Below, piece after piece: positions 6,797 to 16,526 of a DNA stretch of 64,000 nt. A program made the translations under genes and the position numbers. The stretch is from Leptospirillum ferrooxidans C2-3 (lineage in GTDB: Bacteria; Nitrospirota; Leptospirillia; Leptospirillales; Leptospirillaceae), in assembly GCF_000284315.1 (NCBI RefSeq), contig NC_017094.1, positions 2,495,539 through 2,559,538 on the forward strand. Direction: 5' to 3'. Numbering within the stretch: position 1 is the first letter of the stretch; each line of letters opens with the position of its first letter. Below the pieces are notes generated by a model, which worked only from the letters and a program-made list of their open reading frames with translations, did no database searches and was not told the origin of the DNA.

Positions 6797-7417
6797 ATGA
6801 GTACGATCGTTCTGGTTCAAAAAGACACCAATCGTCACACCGAAATCGTCCGGGAGCTGACCGCCATCGGAGTGGAGAGGGTTCTGGTCCTTTCACTTGA
6901 GGCCTTTCTTTCGAGGACGGACCCTGAGAGCGTGGACGGGATCCTTCTCGATCGGGGGGAATCCCTGGGAACCTTCTTTCAGATTGTCCAGAGTGTTGGA
7001 GGGGGCCCACCCATACCGATCATCCTTCTCATGGAGAGAAGGGATGAGCATGGGGGACGGGATTGTCTCACCGGAGTCATGCTGCAGCCGTTTTGCGACC
7101 TCCGCTTTGCCTCCCTGTTCAAGGAAGCCGTCTTCCATATCCGGGACTTCTGCGCCGTATGCGAGGAAAACCAGAGACTCAAGGAGGAGGTGCTCGAGCG
7201 CAAGATCATCGAACGGGCCAAATGGATTCTGGTGAAGCAGGAAGGTCTTTCCGAGGACAATGCCTATCGTCGCATCCGGGCAGAAAGCATGAAAAAGCGA
7301 CGGTCGATGAAAGATGTCGCCATCGACATTCTGGCCCGGTCAGGAGAGTTCGGAGAGGATCTGATGTACAGGGAGCATGAAACCGGTGAAAAAGGTCTCC
7401 CCGGCAATAGGCGCTAA
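6797..7417 (+). CDS. ANTAR-domain RNA-binding response regulator-like protein
   Basis: The 206-residue product has an N-terminal receiver-like half (residues 1-120) that lacks a clean phospho-acceptor pocket. A coiled helix (ENQRLKEEVLERKIIERAK) then leads into the ANTAR three-helix domain (WILVKQEGLSEDNAYRRIR, then KRRSMKDVAIDIL). ANTAR proteins such as NasT, AmiR and EutV bind paired RNA hairpins and prevent transcription termination. A sigma-54 promoter at 6745 and the location between nif blocks point to a nitrogen-regulated role. Its RNA targets are unknown; a candidate is noted at 6601-6616. Confidence 0.85.
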   Translation: MSTIVLVQKDTNRHTEIVRELTAIGVERVLVLSLEAFLSRTDPESVDGILLDRGESLGTFFQIVQSVGGGPPIPIILLMERRDEHGGRDCLTGVMLQPFCDLRFASLFKEAVFHIRDFCAVCEENQRLKEEVLERKIIERAKWILVKQEGLSEDNAYRRIRAESMKKRRSMKDVAIDILARSGEFGEDLMYREHETGEKGLPGNRR

Positions 7418-7451
7418 AACCGTTTTTTCGTCAAACAGTCAGGAGGTCTCG

Positions 7452-7649
7452 ATGGATCTGAAAGAACTTGAAGGAAAGTACCGAAAACTCGCACGTCAGG
7501 CATCTGAAACAGCCATGGAGCTTCACGACCTGACGGAGGAGCTTCCCGGGGCATACCAAAAAATTGAGGAAGTGGCCAGAAAGGCGATTTTGAAACACCA
7601 GGAATGGGCCGAAGCCAAGGAAGCCTTCGAAAAAGCTCAGTCTTCCTGA
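7452..7649 (+). CDS. CCE_0567/DUF683-type small nif protein
   Basis: The ATG at 7452 follows AGGAGG. The 65-residue protein is almost entirely helical: LEGKYRKLARQASETAMEL, HDLTEELPG, then a second helix. This is the two-helix Rop-like fold of the CCE_0567/DUF683 family, which normally sits with nifX and DUF269 genes in nif clusters and can bind metal. Function is not established. It lies just before nifV. Confidence 0.75.
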   Translation: MDLKELEGKYRKLARQASETAMELHDLTEELPGAYQKIEEVARKAILKHQEWAEAKEAFEKAQSS

Positions 7650-7691
7650 CCTGTTTTACAACTCAGGGAAAACTGATGGGGAGGGCACAAG

Positions 7692-8906
7692 ATGATCGAG
7701 GAGGGAACAGAAGTCCATAACAAGGCGGATTCGGGTTTCGATCCTGTCTTTGTCGATACGACCATTCGTGATGGCGGACAGTCGCCTGGGGTTTTCTTTG
7801 ATCGCCCCACCAAAATGGTCATCGTTACCACCCTTGCAAGAATAGGCGTTCGGGAAATCGAGGTCGGAACTCCCTGTCTGGGAGACCACGAGGTCGAGGA
7901 TCTCCGGGCCTTGCTTTCCCTTCCGGTTCCGGTCGAACTTTTCCCGTGGCTGCGACCACTCGATACCGATTTTGAGACGGCACTGACGCTCGGTTTCAAG
8001 AGGGTCCATGTCTCTTTTCCCACATCGGATGCCCATCGGGCCTCAGTCCAGAACATGGGGCAGCCGGACATTATCGAGCGGGTCCGGAAAACCGTTCTCA
8101 AACTCTCAGGCGAGGGGTGCCGGGTCTCGATCGGACTTGAAGACGGATCGAGGGCCCCCATGGATTTTCTGAAGGAGTTCATCGCCGCCGTCCGGGAGTC
8201 CGGGGGAATCCGGGTACGTTACTGCGACACAGTCGGAAAGCACCATCCGGCCGAACTGATTGGAAGAATTGAGGAGATTTCAAAAGAGGGTCTTCCGATC
8301 GAGATCCACTGCCACAATGATTTGGGTATGGCGACCGCCAATACGGTTGCCGCTTATCATTCCGGTGCCCGGTATCTCTCCACTACAGTGACCGGTGTCG
8401 GAGAGCGCGCAGGAAATGCGGCCATGGAAGAGGTGGCCTTTGCCCTGGCCTGCGAAAGGGGAGATCCGTCGCTTCCCGAATCCTCAACGATCGACCTTCC
8501 TGGACTTGCCCATATTTCCCGATGGCTTTATGGGGCTATCCGGAGAACCCTCTCTCCCTATCGACCGGTGGTCGGCTCGCGAATCTTTCATCATTCCTCG
8601 GGAATTCATGTCGACGGGGTCATCAAGGATCCCGCCAATTATGAGCTTTTCCCCCCCGATCTTGTGGGTTCCAAGCGAAAAATCATCGTGACCCACCAGA
8701 CAGGCCGGGCCGGGATCAAAAATGTTCTGGAACGCATGGGATATCGGCCGTCGAAAGAGATTCTCGACCGGCTGGTTCCCCTTGTGAGGGAAGAAGGATG
8801 GAAACTCAAGGGAATTGTTCCGGCACAGACGATTCTGAACCAGTTCATGGCCATCCTGGATTCGAACGAGGGACGATTCCAGGAACCACTGGGACACAGG
8901 CTATGA
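7692..8906 (+). CDS. nifV: Homocitrate synthase NifV
   Basis: This 404-residue enzyme of the HMG-CoA-lyase-like (DRE-TIM) family condenses acetyl-CoA and 2-oxoglutarate to homocitrate, the organic ligand of FeMo-cofactor. It has VDTTIRDGGQSPGV at residues 18-30, IEIHCHNDLGMATANT in the middle (metal-binding HxH), and GVGERAGNAAMEEV after it. The C-terminal region is short, without the leucine-feedback domain of LeuA. A clearly different leuA is present at 56868, so the two roles are split. Context next to hesA and modABC supports NifV. Confidence 0.92.
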   Translation: MIEEGTEVHNKADSGFDPVFVDTTIRDGGQSPGVFFDRPTKMVIVTTLARIGVREIEVGTPCLGDHEVEDLRALLSLPVPVELFPWLRPLDTDFETALTLGFKRVHVSFPTSDAHRASVQNMGQPDIIERVRKTVLKLSGEGCRVSIGLEDGSRAPMDFLKEFIAAVRESGGIRVRYCDTVGKHHPAELIGRIEEISKEGLPIEIHCHNDLGMATANTVAAYHSGARYLSTTVTGVGERAGNAAMEEVAFALACERGDPSLPESSTIDLPGLAHISRWLYGAIRRTLSPYRPVVGSRIFHHSSGIHVDGVIKDPANYELFPPDLVGSKRKIIVTHQTGRAGIKNVLERMGYRPSKEILDRLVPLVREEGWKLKGIVPAQTILNQFMAILDSNEGRFQEPLGHRL

Positions 8907-9640
8907 CCGCCATTCTGGAAAATGCCCGAGTAGCCCGTCAGATGAACCTTCCCGGATGGAGCCAGGAGCATCAGGACCGTCTGTTCAGAAGCCGGGTTTT
9001 TCTCGCCGGAATCGGAGGGATCGGAGGAGTGGTCGCGGAATATCTGGTCATGGGCGGCGTTCGGGAGATCACTCTCGTCCATGAGGGGGAGCTCTGTCTT
9101 CCCGACCTGAACCGGCAGACCCTCATGAGCTTTGACGGAATCGGCAAAAGTCGGGTTCATCTGGCTGCCAACCGGCTCAGGAGCCTGGTTCCCGATTGCC
9201 ATATCGAGGCCTTTGACACAAAGGTGACAAACGATCTTCTCCCTCTTCTTTCATCGGCGGACATCGTCATCGATGCACGAACAAACTTTGAGGAACGATT
9301 TCTCCTGAACAGGCTGTCGGCAGTCTCCGAAAAATCCCTGATTTTCTCGGCAATGAATGGCACGGAAGGGATGGTCGCCCATCTTCGACCGGGTCGGGGA
9401 GCCTGTCTTGAATGTGTCTTTCCCGAAGGAGATCCGGAATGGGATCCGCTCGGTTTTCCCGTTCTCGGAGCCATCTCGGGAACGGTTGGCGCGATGGCCG
9501 CCATTTTGGCCATCCGGATCCTCTCCGGCTATGGATCCCAGGCAGAAGAGCAGATGACCCTCTTCGAGGGGATGGACCTGTCGACCAGGAACTTCTCCCT
9601 GGTCAGACACAAGGCCTGTCCTTTCTGCCAGAGTCTGTGA
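8903..9640 (+). CDS. hesA: HesA/MoeB/ThiF-family E1-like protein
   Basis: The start ATG overlaps the nifV stop. The 245-residue protein has an adenylating Rossmann domain, with the glycine loop VFLAGIGGIGGVVAEYLV near residue 33 and the ATP-binding DLNRQ. Zinc-binding pairs are CLEC in the second half and CPFC near the C-terminus. MoeB/ThiF relatives adenylate the C-terminus of a sulfur carrier. The HesA branch is found with nif genes in cyanobacteria and other diazotrophs and is thought to help Mo or sulfur delivery for FeMo-co. Position between nifV and modABC fits. Confidence 0.85.
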   Translation: MTAILENARVARQMNLPGWSQEHQDRLFRSRVFLAGIGGIGGVVAEYLVMGGVREITLVHEGELCLPDLNRQTLMSFDGIGKSRVHLAANRLRSLVPDCHIEAFDTKVTNDLLPLLSSADIVIDARTNFEERFLLNRLSAVSEKSLIFSAMNGTEGMVAHLRPGRGACLECVFPEGDPEWDPLGFPVLGAISGTVGAMAAILAIRILSGYGSQAEEQMTLFEGMDLSTRNFSLVRHKACPFCQSL

Positions 9641-9677
9641 TCATCAATTACCTCCGTTGGAGAAAGGAAAAATCCTG

Positions 9678-10493
9678 ATGAACAAGCTTGTCAGAAATAC
9701 GTCCTTCACCCCTGACAGCCCTTTCATGACCCTGTTCCTGTGTTTTGTGCTGATCGCTGTCTCGCTTTTACGGGTCCCGGCCAGTGCCTTCGGAGAAACG
9801 CTCAGGATCACGGCCGCAGCCGACCTGATGGCTGTCTTGCCGGAAATCTCCCACAACTTTACAAAAAAGACGCACGTGACAGTGCGCATCTCCTACAGTT
9901 CTTCCGGTGAGTCCGCGATCGCGATTCGCCATCATGCTCCGTTCGACCTGTTTCTTTCGGCCGATTCATCCTTTCCCGAGAACCTCTCAAAACAGGGCTG
10001 GGTGATCGCAGACAGTGTCAAAACATATACCAGGGGGATCCTTGTCCTCTGGGTCTCGCAAAAGGCCCTGCCTCCAAAAACAAACGGCAAGATCGGAACG
10101 TCAACCCTTCTGGACTCCGGGATCCGGAAAATCGCACTGGCCAATCCTCGCCTTGCTCCCTATGGCCACGCGGGGATGAAATGTCTCAAGTCCCGGAACC
10201 TCTGGACTCCGCTTCGCACAAAGCTCGTTTATGCCAACACCCTGGCTCAGGTTTCACAATATATGAGAACAAAAACCGCCGATGCAGGCTTTCTGTCCAA
10301 GGCCCAGGCCATGATTCTTTCCCGGCATTCGAAAGGGAGCTCCATCGAACTTTCTCCGGGATGCGTCCCCGATCTTGACCAGAAGATGGCCATCATCAAG
10401 ACGAGCCCCCACCTGAAAGCGGCCAGAGACTTTGAAACCTTCATTCTGGGACAACCAACACAGGATTTCCTGAAAGCCCATGGATACCGTTAG
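9678..10493 (+). CDS. modA: Molybdate ABC transporter, periplasmic binding protein ModA
   Basis: The 271-residue protein starts at the ATG at 9678 after GGAGAAAGGAAA. A signal peptide (hydrophobic FMTLFLCFVLIAVSLL ending near PASAFG) precedes the ModA opening LRITAAADLMAVLPEI and SYSSSGESAIAI, whose serines bind oxyanion. The C-terminal half has the YGHAGMKCLKS and ADAGFLSKAQ segments. It captures molybdate in the periplasm for FeMo-cofactor synthesis. modB and modC follow directly. Confidence 0.9.
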   Translation: MNKLVRNTSFTPDSPFMTLFLCFVLIAVSLLRVPASAFGETLRITAAADLMAVLPEISHNFTKKTHVTVRISYSSSGESAIAIRHHAPFDLFLSADSSFPENLSKQGWVIADSVKTYTRGILVLWVSQKALPPKTNGKIGTSTLLDSGIRKIALANPRLAPYGHAGMKCLKSRNLWTPLRTKLVYANTLAQVSQYMRTKTADAGFLSKAQAMILSRHSKGSSIELSPGCVPDLDQKMAIIKTSPHLKAARDFETFILGQPTQDFLKAHGYR

Positions 10494-10517
10494 GCCATTT
10501 CCCAAAAGGAGGCTGTG

Positions 10518-11204
10518 ATGAACCATTCGGCTCTCTATGTGACGGTCTCCCTTTCCCTTCTCACCGCCACCATACTGACCGTCTCGAGTCTCCCGTTTGC
10601 ATGGTGGATCGTTTATTCCGGAAGCCGTTGGGTCACTCTGGGGGAGGCGATCCTGACGCTCACCCTGGTGCTGCCCCCGGCCGTCCTGGGCTATCTCCTT
10701 CTCGTTGTCTTCAGCCCGGACAATCCGTTTGGGGGTTTTTTTGCAAAGATCCTGGGCCACCCGCTTCCTTTCTCCTTCGAAGGCCTCCTTGTCGCATCCC
10801 TCCTCTACAGCCTTCCGTTTGCCGTCCAGCCAGTGTCCCAGGCTTTTCGGCAAATCCCCCAAAGTACCATTGAAATGGCCAGGCTGCTTGGTGCCAGCCG
10901 GGCGAGAACCTTTTTCCGGATTATCGTTCCCCTTTCCCTTTCTGGTCTCTGGACAGGCTGGATACTGGGATTCGCCCACACAGTCGGAGAATTTGGGGTC
11001 GTCATGATGGTGGGAGGAAATATCCCCGGATCGACACGAACCCTGTCCCTTAAAGCCTATGACGATCTTCTCTCGATGAATGACAAAAGCGCCTGGGAAT
11101 CCATCGGTTATCTTCTTCTCTTTTCCTTTCTGGCTCTCACCGCGCTGAACCTGATACGCCGAAAGGGAACATCCCGTGAATCCATCGAAGTCACTCGACG
11201 TTGA
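10518..11204 (+). CDS. modB: Molybdate ABC transporter permease ModB
   Basis: The start is the ATG at 10518, after AAAAGGAGG. The 228-residue protein has about five hydrophobic segments and the ModB motifs LVLPPAVLGYLLL and EMARLLGASRARTFFRIIVP, the EAA loop that contacts ModC. The last part (HTVGEFGVVMMVGGNIPG) is typical of molybdate permeases. It overlaps modC by 29 bases. Confidence 0.92.
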   Translation: MNHSALYVTVSLSLLTATILTVSSLPFAWWIVYSGSRWVTLGEAILTLTLVLPPAVLGYLLLVVFSPDNPFGGFFAKILGHPLPFSFEGLLVASLLYSLPFAVQPVSQAFRQIPQSTIEMARLLGASRARTFFRIIVPLSLSGLWTGWILGFAHTVGEFGVVMMVGGNIPGSTRTLSLKAYDDLLSMNDKSAWESIGYLLLFSFLALTALNLIRRKGTSRESIEVTRR

Positions 11205-11937
11205 TCTTCTGCTCAGAAGACCGGGATCCCCAAGGCTAGAGATTCGATGTTCCATCACTCTCGGCCAAAAATATCTCCTTGGGGTCTGTGGCGCTTCCGG
11301 ATCGGGAAAGACCTCCTTCCTTCGCATGCTCGCCGGCCTTCTTTCCCCCGATGACGGATCGATCGTCATGGGAAACTCTGTCTGGTTTGACCGGCAAAAA
11401 GGAATCGAAGCCCCCACAGAGCAGCGGGACATTTCCTACCTTCCGCAGAATGTCTGTCTTTTTCCCCACATGACGATCCGGGAGAACCTTGTCTTTGCGG
11501 CGGAATCAGCAAGACCAGAAAAAACCCGCTTGGCTTTTTCCCTTTTTTCCGGAATAAAACGAACCGGAAAGATCTCAAAAGAACGCGATCAGGAGCTGAC
11601 ACGGTTGTCGACCCTTTTCGGGATCGAAGATCTCATGAACAAAAAAGTGGGAGAACTCTCCGGAGGGCAAGCCCGAAAGGCCGCCCTGGCCCGGATGTTT
11701 CTGAAACCCTGTTCCCTCTACCTTCTCGACGAGCCCCTGACAGCCATCGATCCGGCGGCCAGACGGGTTTTGACCAGCGTGATCATGAATCTTCTCGACG
11801 AAACGGGAACTCCGGCGATATGGGTCACCCATTCTCCCGATGAGGTGGCCTGCGTGGCTAACGAAATGGCCGAGTTTTCCACCTCTGAGGCGGAAGACAA
11901 GACAGGATGGTGGCAAAAACCACTCCGAAACCAATAG
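11176..11937 (+). CDS. modC: Molybdate ABC transporter ATPase ModC (short form)
   Basis: This 253-residue ATPase starts at GTG inside the end of modB. Walker A is GASGSGKTSFL near residue 37. The Q-loop region is YLPQNVCLFPHMT, the signature is LSGGQARKAALARM, Walker B is LYLLDEPLTAID, and the switch histidine is WVTHSPDEV. It lacks the C-terminal Mop/TOBE molybdate-binding domains of standard ModC (about 350 residues), so regulation by bound molybdate is not expected here. It completes the nif-linked modABC set. Confidence 0.9.
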   Translation: MNPSKSLDVDLLLRRPGSPRLEIRCSITLGQKYLLGVCGASGSGKTSFLRMLAGLLSPDDGSIVMGNSVWFDRQKGIEAPTEQRDISYLPQNVCLFPHMTIRENLVFAAESARPEKTRLAFSLFSGIKRTGKISKERDQELTRLSTLFGIEDLMNKKVGELSGGQARKAALARMFLKPCSLYLLDEPLTAIDPAARRVLTSVIMNLLDETGTPAIWVTHSPDEVACVANEMAEFSTSEAEDKTGWWQKPLRNQ

Positions 11938-12284
11938 GAAACGTCCACCCAAAATAGAAAAAAGCCTCTGCCAGAACCAGACTGGAAAAATGCCATGGAT
12001 TTCATGAACTCCTGTTGAGCGCAAAAACCCCTTGTAATCTCTCCATCCCGAGATTATATTCTTGAACGGTATCTCTTCTCTGATTTCTCCTTCTCTTTTT
12101 CCCCTCCGACGCCGCTGTCGGTTTCCCCAATAGTCGATTGCCGGCAAAGAAGCCCTGCACCAATGCACAAGACCCCAGGATCCATTCCAAAATCATTTTA
12201 TAAAGAATCCTGAAGACCAAAAGCCTGAACTCCGTCCCATGGTCTACCGGGTCCTTCAAGTCTATCCTTCCCAAAGGAGGTCTC
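11938..12284 (+). other. Intergenic region modC-hupS
   Basis: These 347 bases between the molybdate and hydrogenase operons have no supported gene. A candidate sigma-70 promoter is described separately. No intrinsic terminator for modC and no sigma-54 GG-N10-GC match was found. Confidence 0.6.
12032..12060 (+). promoter_or_regulatory. Candidate sigma-70 promoter for the hydrogenase operon
   Basis: TTGTAA at 12032-12037 and TATATT at 12055-12060 are separated by 17 bases. It would give a 5' leader of about 215 bases before hupS. No other promoter as good was seen in the gap. Confidence 0.4.
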
Positions 12285-13430
12285 ATGCCCGAAACCGTTT
12301 ATGAAGTGATGAAAAGTCAGGGAATCACCCGAAGAAGCTTTATCAAATTTTGCAGTCTCATGGCGGCGGGAATGTCACTCGCACCATCATTCGTTCCGGT
12401 CATTGCCAGTGCGCTCGAGACCATGCCCAGAGTTCCGGTCCTCTGGCTCCATGGTCTTGAGTGCACCTGCTGCAGCGAATCCTTCATCCGTTCATCGCAT
12501 CCGCTGGCGAAGGATGTGATCCTCTCGATGATCTCCCTTGACTATGATGACACTCTGATGGCTGCAGCGGGACATGAAGCTGAAGACTGCCTTGAAAGCG
12601 TGATGAAAAAGCACCCGGGGGAATACATCCTCGCCGTCGAGGGCAATCCGCCCATGAACGAAGACGGAATGTACTGCATTGTCGGCGGAAAACCGTTTGT
12701 GGAGCAGTTGAGAAGAGTCGCATCCAAGGCCAAGGCAGTGATCGCATGGGGATCCTGCGCCTCGTGGGGATGCGTTCAGGCGGCCAAACCCAACCCCACC
12801 CAGGCAACCCCCATTCATGAAATCCTGACCGACAGGCAGGTCATCAAGATTCCGGGATGTCCTCCGATCGCCGAGGTGATGACCGGAGTCATCACCTATA
12901 TCACCACCTTTGGCAGACTCCCTGAGCTCGACCGTGAGGGACGTCCCAAAATGTTTTACAGCCAGAGAATCCACGACAAGTGCTACCGTCGCCCCAACTA
13001 CGATGCCGGGCAATACGTCGAACACTGGGACGACGAGGGAGCCCGCAAGGGATATTGCCTTTACAAAATGGGTTGCAAGGGGCCGGTGACCTACAATGCC
13101 TGCTCGACCACAGGGTGGAATAATGGGGTCTCTTTTCCCATCAAGTCCGGACACGGATGCATCGGTTGCTCCGAAAAGGATTTCTGGGACAAGGGCCCAT
13201 TCTACAAACATCTTTCAAACCTTGAAGGATTTGGTGTAGAGGCTGACGCCGACACGATCGGGCTCACCACCCTTGGTGTCGCGGGAGCAGGTGTTGCCGC
13301 CCACGCTCTCCTCACAGGCATTCAAAAATCCGGCGGAGGTCACGAATCCGGAAAAACGAAGGCTTCCCGATCCGAAGCAGCCGGCAAGGATCAGGCACCG
13401 AACTTGCCTCAGAAGGAGACGAAAGAATGA
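12285..13430 (+). CDS. hupS: Uptake [NiFe]-hydrogenase small subunit, O2-tolerant type
   Basis: This 381-residue electron-transfer subunit has a Tat signal (TRRSFIKF at 15-22) and a C-terminal hydrophobic anchor ([14 protein letters not shown]). It is therefore exported with the large subunit and held at the periplasmic face of the membrane. The proximal cluster ligands are C60, C62, C63, C158, C163 and C192. C62 and C163 are the two extra cysteines that mark the [4Fe-3S] cluster of group 1d, O2-tolerant enzymes such as E. coli Hyd-1. Later cysteines ([29 protein letters not shown]) hold the medial and distal clusters. A 35-residue charged tail after the anchor is unusual. Confidence 0.95.
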   Translation: MPETVYEVMKSQGITRRSFIKFCSLMAAGMSLAPSFVPVIASALETMPRVPVLWLHGLECTCCSESFIRSSHPLAKDVILSMISLDYDDTLMAAAGHEAEDCLESVMKKHPGEYILAVEGNPPMNEDGMYCIVGGKPFVEQLRRVASKAKAVIAWGSCASWGCVQAAKPNPTQATPIHEILTDRQVIKIPGCPPIAEVMTGVITYITTFGRLPELDREGRPKMFYSQRIHDKCYRRPNYDAGQYVEHWDDEGARKGYCLYKMGCKGPVTYNACSTTGWNNGVSFPIKSGHGCIGCSEKDFWDKGPFYKHLSNLEGFGVEADADTIGLTTLGVAGAGVAAHALLTGIQKSGGGHESGKTKASRSEAAGKDQAPNLPQKETKE

Positions 13431-15220
13431 GCGTCTATGAAACACAAGGTTTCCGGATGGACAATTCCGGACGAAGGGTGGTGGTTGACCCTGTTACAAG
13501 AATCGAGGGACATCTTCGCTGTGAAGTGAATCTTGACAGCAACAACATCATCAGAAACGCGGTCAGTTCCGGAACAATGTGGCGAGGAATCGAGACCATC
13601 CTTAAAGGGAGAGATCCCCGGGACGCCTGGGCCTTCACCCAAAGGATCTGCGGCGTTTGTACCGGAGTCCATGCCCTCGTCTCCGTCCGGACGGTCGAAG
13701 ATGCCTTGGGAATCACCATTCCCGACAATGCCAACATCATCAGGAATCTCATGCATCTGACTCTCATGGTTCAGGATCATCTGGTCCACTTCTACCACCT
13801 CCACGCCATGGACTGGGTCGATGTGCCCAATGCCCTGAAGGCAGACCCCAGACAAACCTCGGCAATCGCCCAAAAGATCTCCCGTTGGCCAAACTCGTCA
13901 CCCGGATATTTCCGGGATGTCCAGAACCGGCTCAAAAAATTCGTCGAATCCGGACAACTAGGCCCCTTCATGAACGGCTACTGGGGGAATCCCTCCTACA
14001 AACTTCCGGCAGAGGTCAATCTGCTCGCGGTGACCCACTATCTTGAAGCACTGGATTTCCAGAAGGAAATCGTCAAGATCCACACGATTTTCGGAGGAAA
14101 AAATCCCCATCCCAACTGGCTGGTTGGCGGCGTTCCCTGCGCGATCAATATCGACGGAGATCTTTCGGCGGGAGCACCGCTCAACATGGAACGATTGAAC
14201 TATGTCTCCCAGATCATCGAGAGAACCATCACGTTCATCGATCAGGTCTACATTCCGGACCTGGTCGCCATCGCGTCCTACTATAAGGACTGGCTGTACG
14301 GAGGAGGCCTGTCGAGCCAGAATGTCATGTCCTACGGAGAGTTTCCGGACCACCCGAATGATTACTCTCCCCGAAACCTTCTTCTTCCCCGCGGAGCGAT
14401 CATCGGTGGAGACCTCTCCACCGTCCATCCGGTGGACCTCAAAAACCCCACCGAGATCGAAGAGTTTGTCGTCCACTCCTGGTACCGGTACCCGGATGAA
14501 ACCAGAGGAATCCATCCCTGGGACGGCATCACCGATCCGAACTATATTCTGGGGAAAAACGCCAAGGGAACACCGACCGACATCAAGGAGCTGGACGAGG
14601 AAGGTAAGTACTCCTTCATCAAGGCCCCGAGATGGAACGGCCATGCCATGGAAGTGGGCCCATTGGCCAGATGGATCATCGGATACGCCCAAAAAAAACC
14701 GGAATTCAAGGAGCCGGTCGACAAACTCCTGAGTTCGCTTGGACTTCCCGTGAGCGCCCTTTTTTCAACGCTCGGCCGAACGGCGGCACGGGGTCTTGAA
14801 GCCTCCTGGTCGGCCCACAAGATGCGCTATTTCCATAAACGTCTGATGGACAATATCCGCGCTGGAAATACAGCGACCGCCAATACGGAGAAGTGGGAAC
14901 CCCGGACTTGGCCAAAAGAGTGCAAGGGGGTTGGATTCGCGGAGGCTCCGAGAGGCGCCCTCGGCCACTGGATCCGGATCAGGGAGGGGAAAATCGAAAA
15001 CTATCAGGCGGTCGTTCCCACCACCTGGAACGGATCTCCACGTGACCCCAAGGGACAGATCGGCGCGTTCGAGGCCGCCCTTATGAACACCCCTCTCGCC
15101 GATCCGAAACAGCCTCTTGAGATACTCAGGACACTCCACAGCTTCGATCCCTGCCTGGCCTGCTCCACTCATATCCTCGGGCCAGAGGGGAAACCTCTTC
15201 ACAGTGTGAAAGTCCGGTAA
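13427..15220 (+). CDS. hupL: Uptake [NiFe]-hydrogenase large subunit
   Basis: This 597-residue catalytic subunit oxidises H2 at a Ni-Fe(CN)2CO centre. The N-terminal ligand motif is [10 protein letters not shown] and the C-terminal one is DPCLACSTH, followed by a 15-residue tail that the HupD protease would remove after the histidine. It overlaps hupS by ATGA. The enzyme probably recovers H2 released by nitrogenase and may also allow growth on H2. It travels to the periplasm with the Tat-bearing small subunit. Confidence 0.96.
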   Translation: MSVYETQGFRMDNSGRRVVVDPVTRIEGHLRCEVNLDSNNIIRNAVSSGTMWRGIETILKGRDPRDAWAFTQRICGVCTGVHALVSVRTVEDALGITIPDNANIIRNLMHLTLMVQDHLVHFYHLHAMDWVDVPNALKADPRQTSAIAQKISRWPNSSPGYFRDVQNRLKKFVESGQLGPFMNGYWGNPSYKLPAEVNLLAVTHYLEALDFQKEIVKIHTIFGGKNPHPNWLVGGVPCAINIDGDLSAGAPLNMERLNYVSQIIERTITFIDQVYIPDLVAIASYYKDWLYGGGLSSQNVMSYGEFPDHPNDYSPRNLLLPRGAIIGGDLSTVHPVDLKNPTEIEEFVVHSWYRYPDETRGIHPWDGITDPNYILGKNAKGTPTDIKELDEEGKYSFIKAPRWNGHAMEVGPLARWIIGYAQKKPEFKEPVDKLLSSLGLPVSALFSTLGRTAARGLEASWSAHKMRYFHKRLMDNIRAGNTATANTEKWEPRTWPKECKGVGFAEAPRGALGHWIRIREGKIENYQAVVPTTWNGSPRDPKGQIGAFEAALMNTPLADPKQPLEILRTLHSFDPCLACSTHILGPEGKPLHSVKVR

Positions 15221-15243
15221 AAATCCGGACATGGAGGAAAAAT

Positions 15244-15945
15244 ATGGGGTACGAGGTCGAAGTTTCCACGGTGGCTCCGGAAAACGATGAAGGGGTCCAC
15301 TACATCTATGAAGCTCCGGTCCGAATTTGGCACTGGATCAATGCCGGATCGATCCTCGTCCTGGCGGTGAGCGGTTATCTAATCGCCCACCCGTTTCCAA
15401 GTCTCATGGGCGAGGCAAGCCATCATTTCCTGATGGGAGACATCCGGTTCTCCCATTTTGTCGCAGCCTATCTCTTCGGCGGGGGATTTCTCATCCGGTT
15501 TTTATGGAGCTTCATCGGAAACACCTATTCCCGGGAACTTTTCCGCATCCCGGTAACAAGCGGCGAATGGTGGAAGGATCTGTCCCGTGAAATCCGCTGG
15601 ATCTTCTTTCTGGAAAAGAGTCCAAGGAAATACTATGGACACAATCCCGTGGCCCAGTCGGCCATGTTTGTCTTTTTCGTACTCGGCTCCCTTGTGATGA
15701 TCGGTACAGGCGGGGCGATGTACGCAGAGGGACTCGGAGCAGGTTCATGGGCCGATCGATTGTTTGGCTGGATCACTCCCCTAGTTGGACAGCCCCAGGA
15801 TTTGAGAACGCTCCACCACCTCGGCATGTGGTTTATTCTGGTCTTTGTTTTGGGACATATCTACATGGCGATCAGGGAAGACATTGTGGGACGTCAGACC
15901 TCGGTCGGGACCATGATCAGCGGTTTCCGGTTCTTCAGAAAGTGA
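15244..15945 (+). CDS. hupC: Hydrogenase cytochrome b subunit HupC/HyaC
   Basis: The 233-residue integral membrane protein has four hydrophobic segments and the di-haem cytochrome b pattern: VRIWHWINAGSILVLAVSGYLI first, in pieces RIWHW and SGYLI, then FSHFVAAYLF, and HHLGMWFILVFVLGHIYMA near the end. It passes electrons from the HupS clusters to the quinone pool. It is 23 bases downstream of hupL and followed by the maturation protease. Confidence 0.93.
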   Translation: MGYEVEVSTVAPENDEGVHYIYEAPVRIWHWINAGSILVLAVSGYLIAHPFPSLMGEASHHFLMGDIRFSHFVAAYLFGGGFLIRFLWSFIGNTYSRELFRIPVTSGEWWKDLSREIRWIFFLEKSPRKYYGHNPVAQSAMFVFFVLGSLVMIGTGGAMYAEGLGAGSWADRLFGWITPLVGQPQDLRTLHHLGMWFILVFVLGHIYMAIREDIVGRQTSVGTMISGFRFFRK

Positions 15946-15953
15946 TCGGAAAA

Positions 15954-16526
15954 ATGGAGAGTCTCCCAAAAACATTGATTCTGGGGATTGGAAACCTCCT
16001 GTGGGGAGACGAGGGGTTGGGCGTCCGGGCCGTCTGGGCCTTTCAGGAACAGTTTCATCTTCCCGAGGGAGTCACCATCATGGACGGAGGAACCCAGGGG
16101 CTTTCACTCACCCCGTTCATCCAGGAAACCGACCGTCTCCTGATCTTTGATGCCGTGGACTTTCAACAAGAGCCCGGATCCATTGTTGTGCGCCGAAATG
16201 AAGAGGTCCCGGCTTACCTTCACTCAGGCAAGATGAGCCTTCATCAAACCGGCTTCCAGGAGGTGCTGATCCTGTGCGACCTCCTTGGATCATCTCCGAG
16301 GGAAATGGCCCTGGTCGGAGTGCAGCCATTGGAGTGGGATGAATTCGGTGGATCACTCACCGCTCTGGTAGAAGGACAGATTCCCCTTATTCTGGAAAAA
16401 GGAGCGGAGATCCTCGCTGAATGGGGGCTCGTCCTGTCTCCCGGAAAGGAGATTCCCTTTGACAGGATCTCTCCCGACCCTATTCACATGACCATATCCG
16501 ACCGGAGAACATTCCCATGTGCCTAG
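15954..16526 (+). CDS. hupD: Hydrogenase maturation endopeptidase HupD/HyaD
   Basis: This 190-residue protease cuts the C-terminal tail from HupL after nickel insertion. It opens with TLILGIGNLLWGDEGLGVRA, the family signature whose Glu binds Ni. The Asp of IFDAVDF and the His of MSLHQTGFQ are the other two expected ligands. The ATG at 15954 is used; a GTG at 15942 overlapping the hupC stop is possible but has no ribosome site. It overlaps hupF by 10 bases. Confidence 0.93.
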   Translation: MESLPKTLILGIGNLLWGDEGLGVRAVWAFQEQFHLPEGVTIMDGGTQGLSLTPFIQETDRLLIFDAVDFQQEPGSIVVRRNEEVPAYLHSGKMSLHQTGFQEVLILCDLLGSSPREMALVGVQPLEWDEFGGSLTALVEGQIPLILEKGAEILAEWGLVLSPGKEIPFDRISPDPIHMTISDRRTFPCA

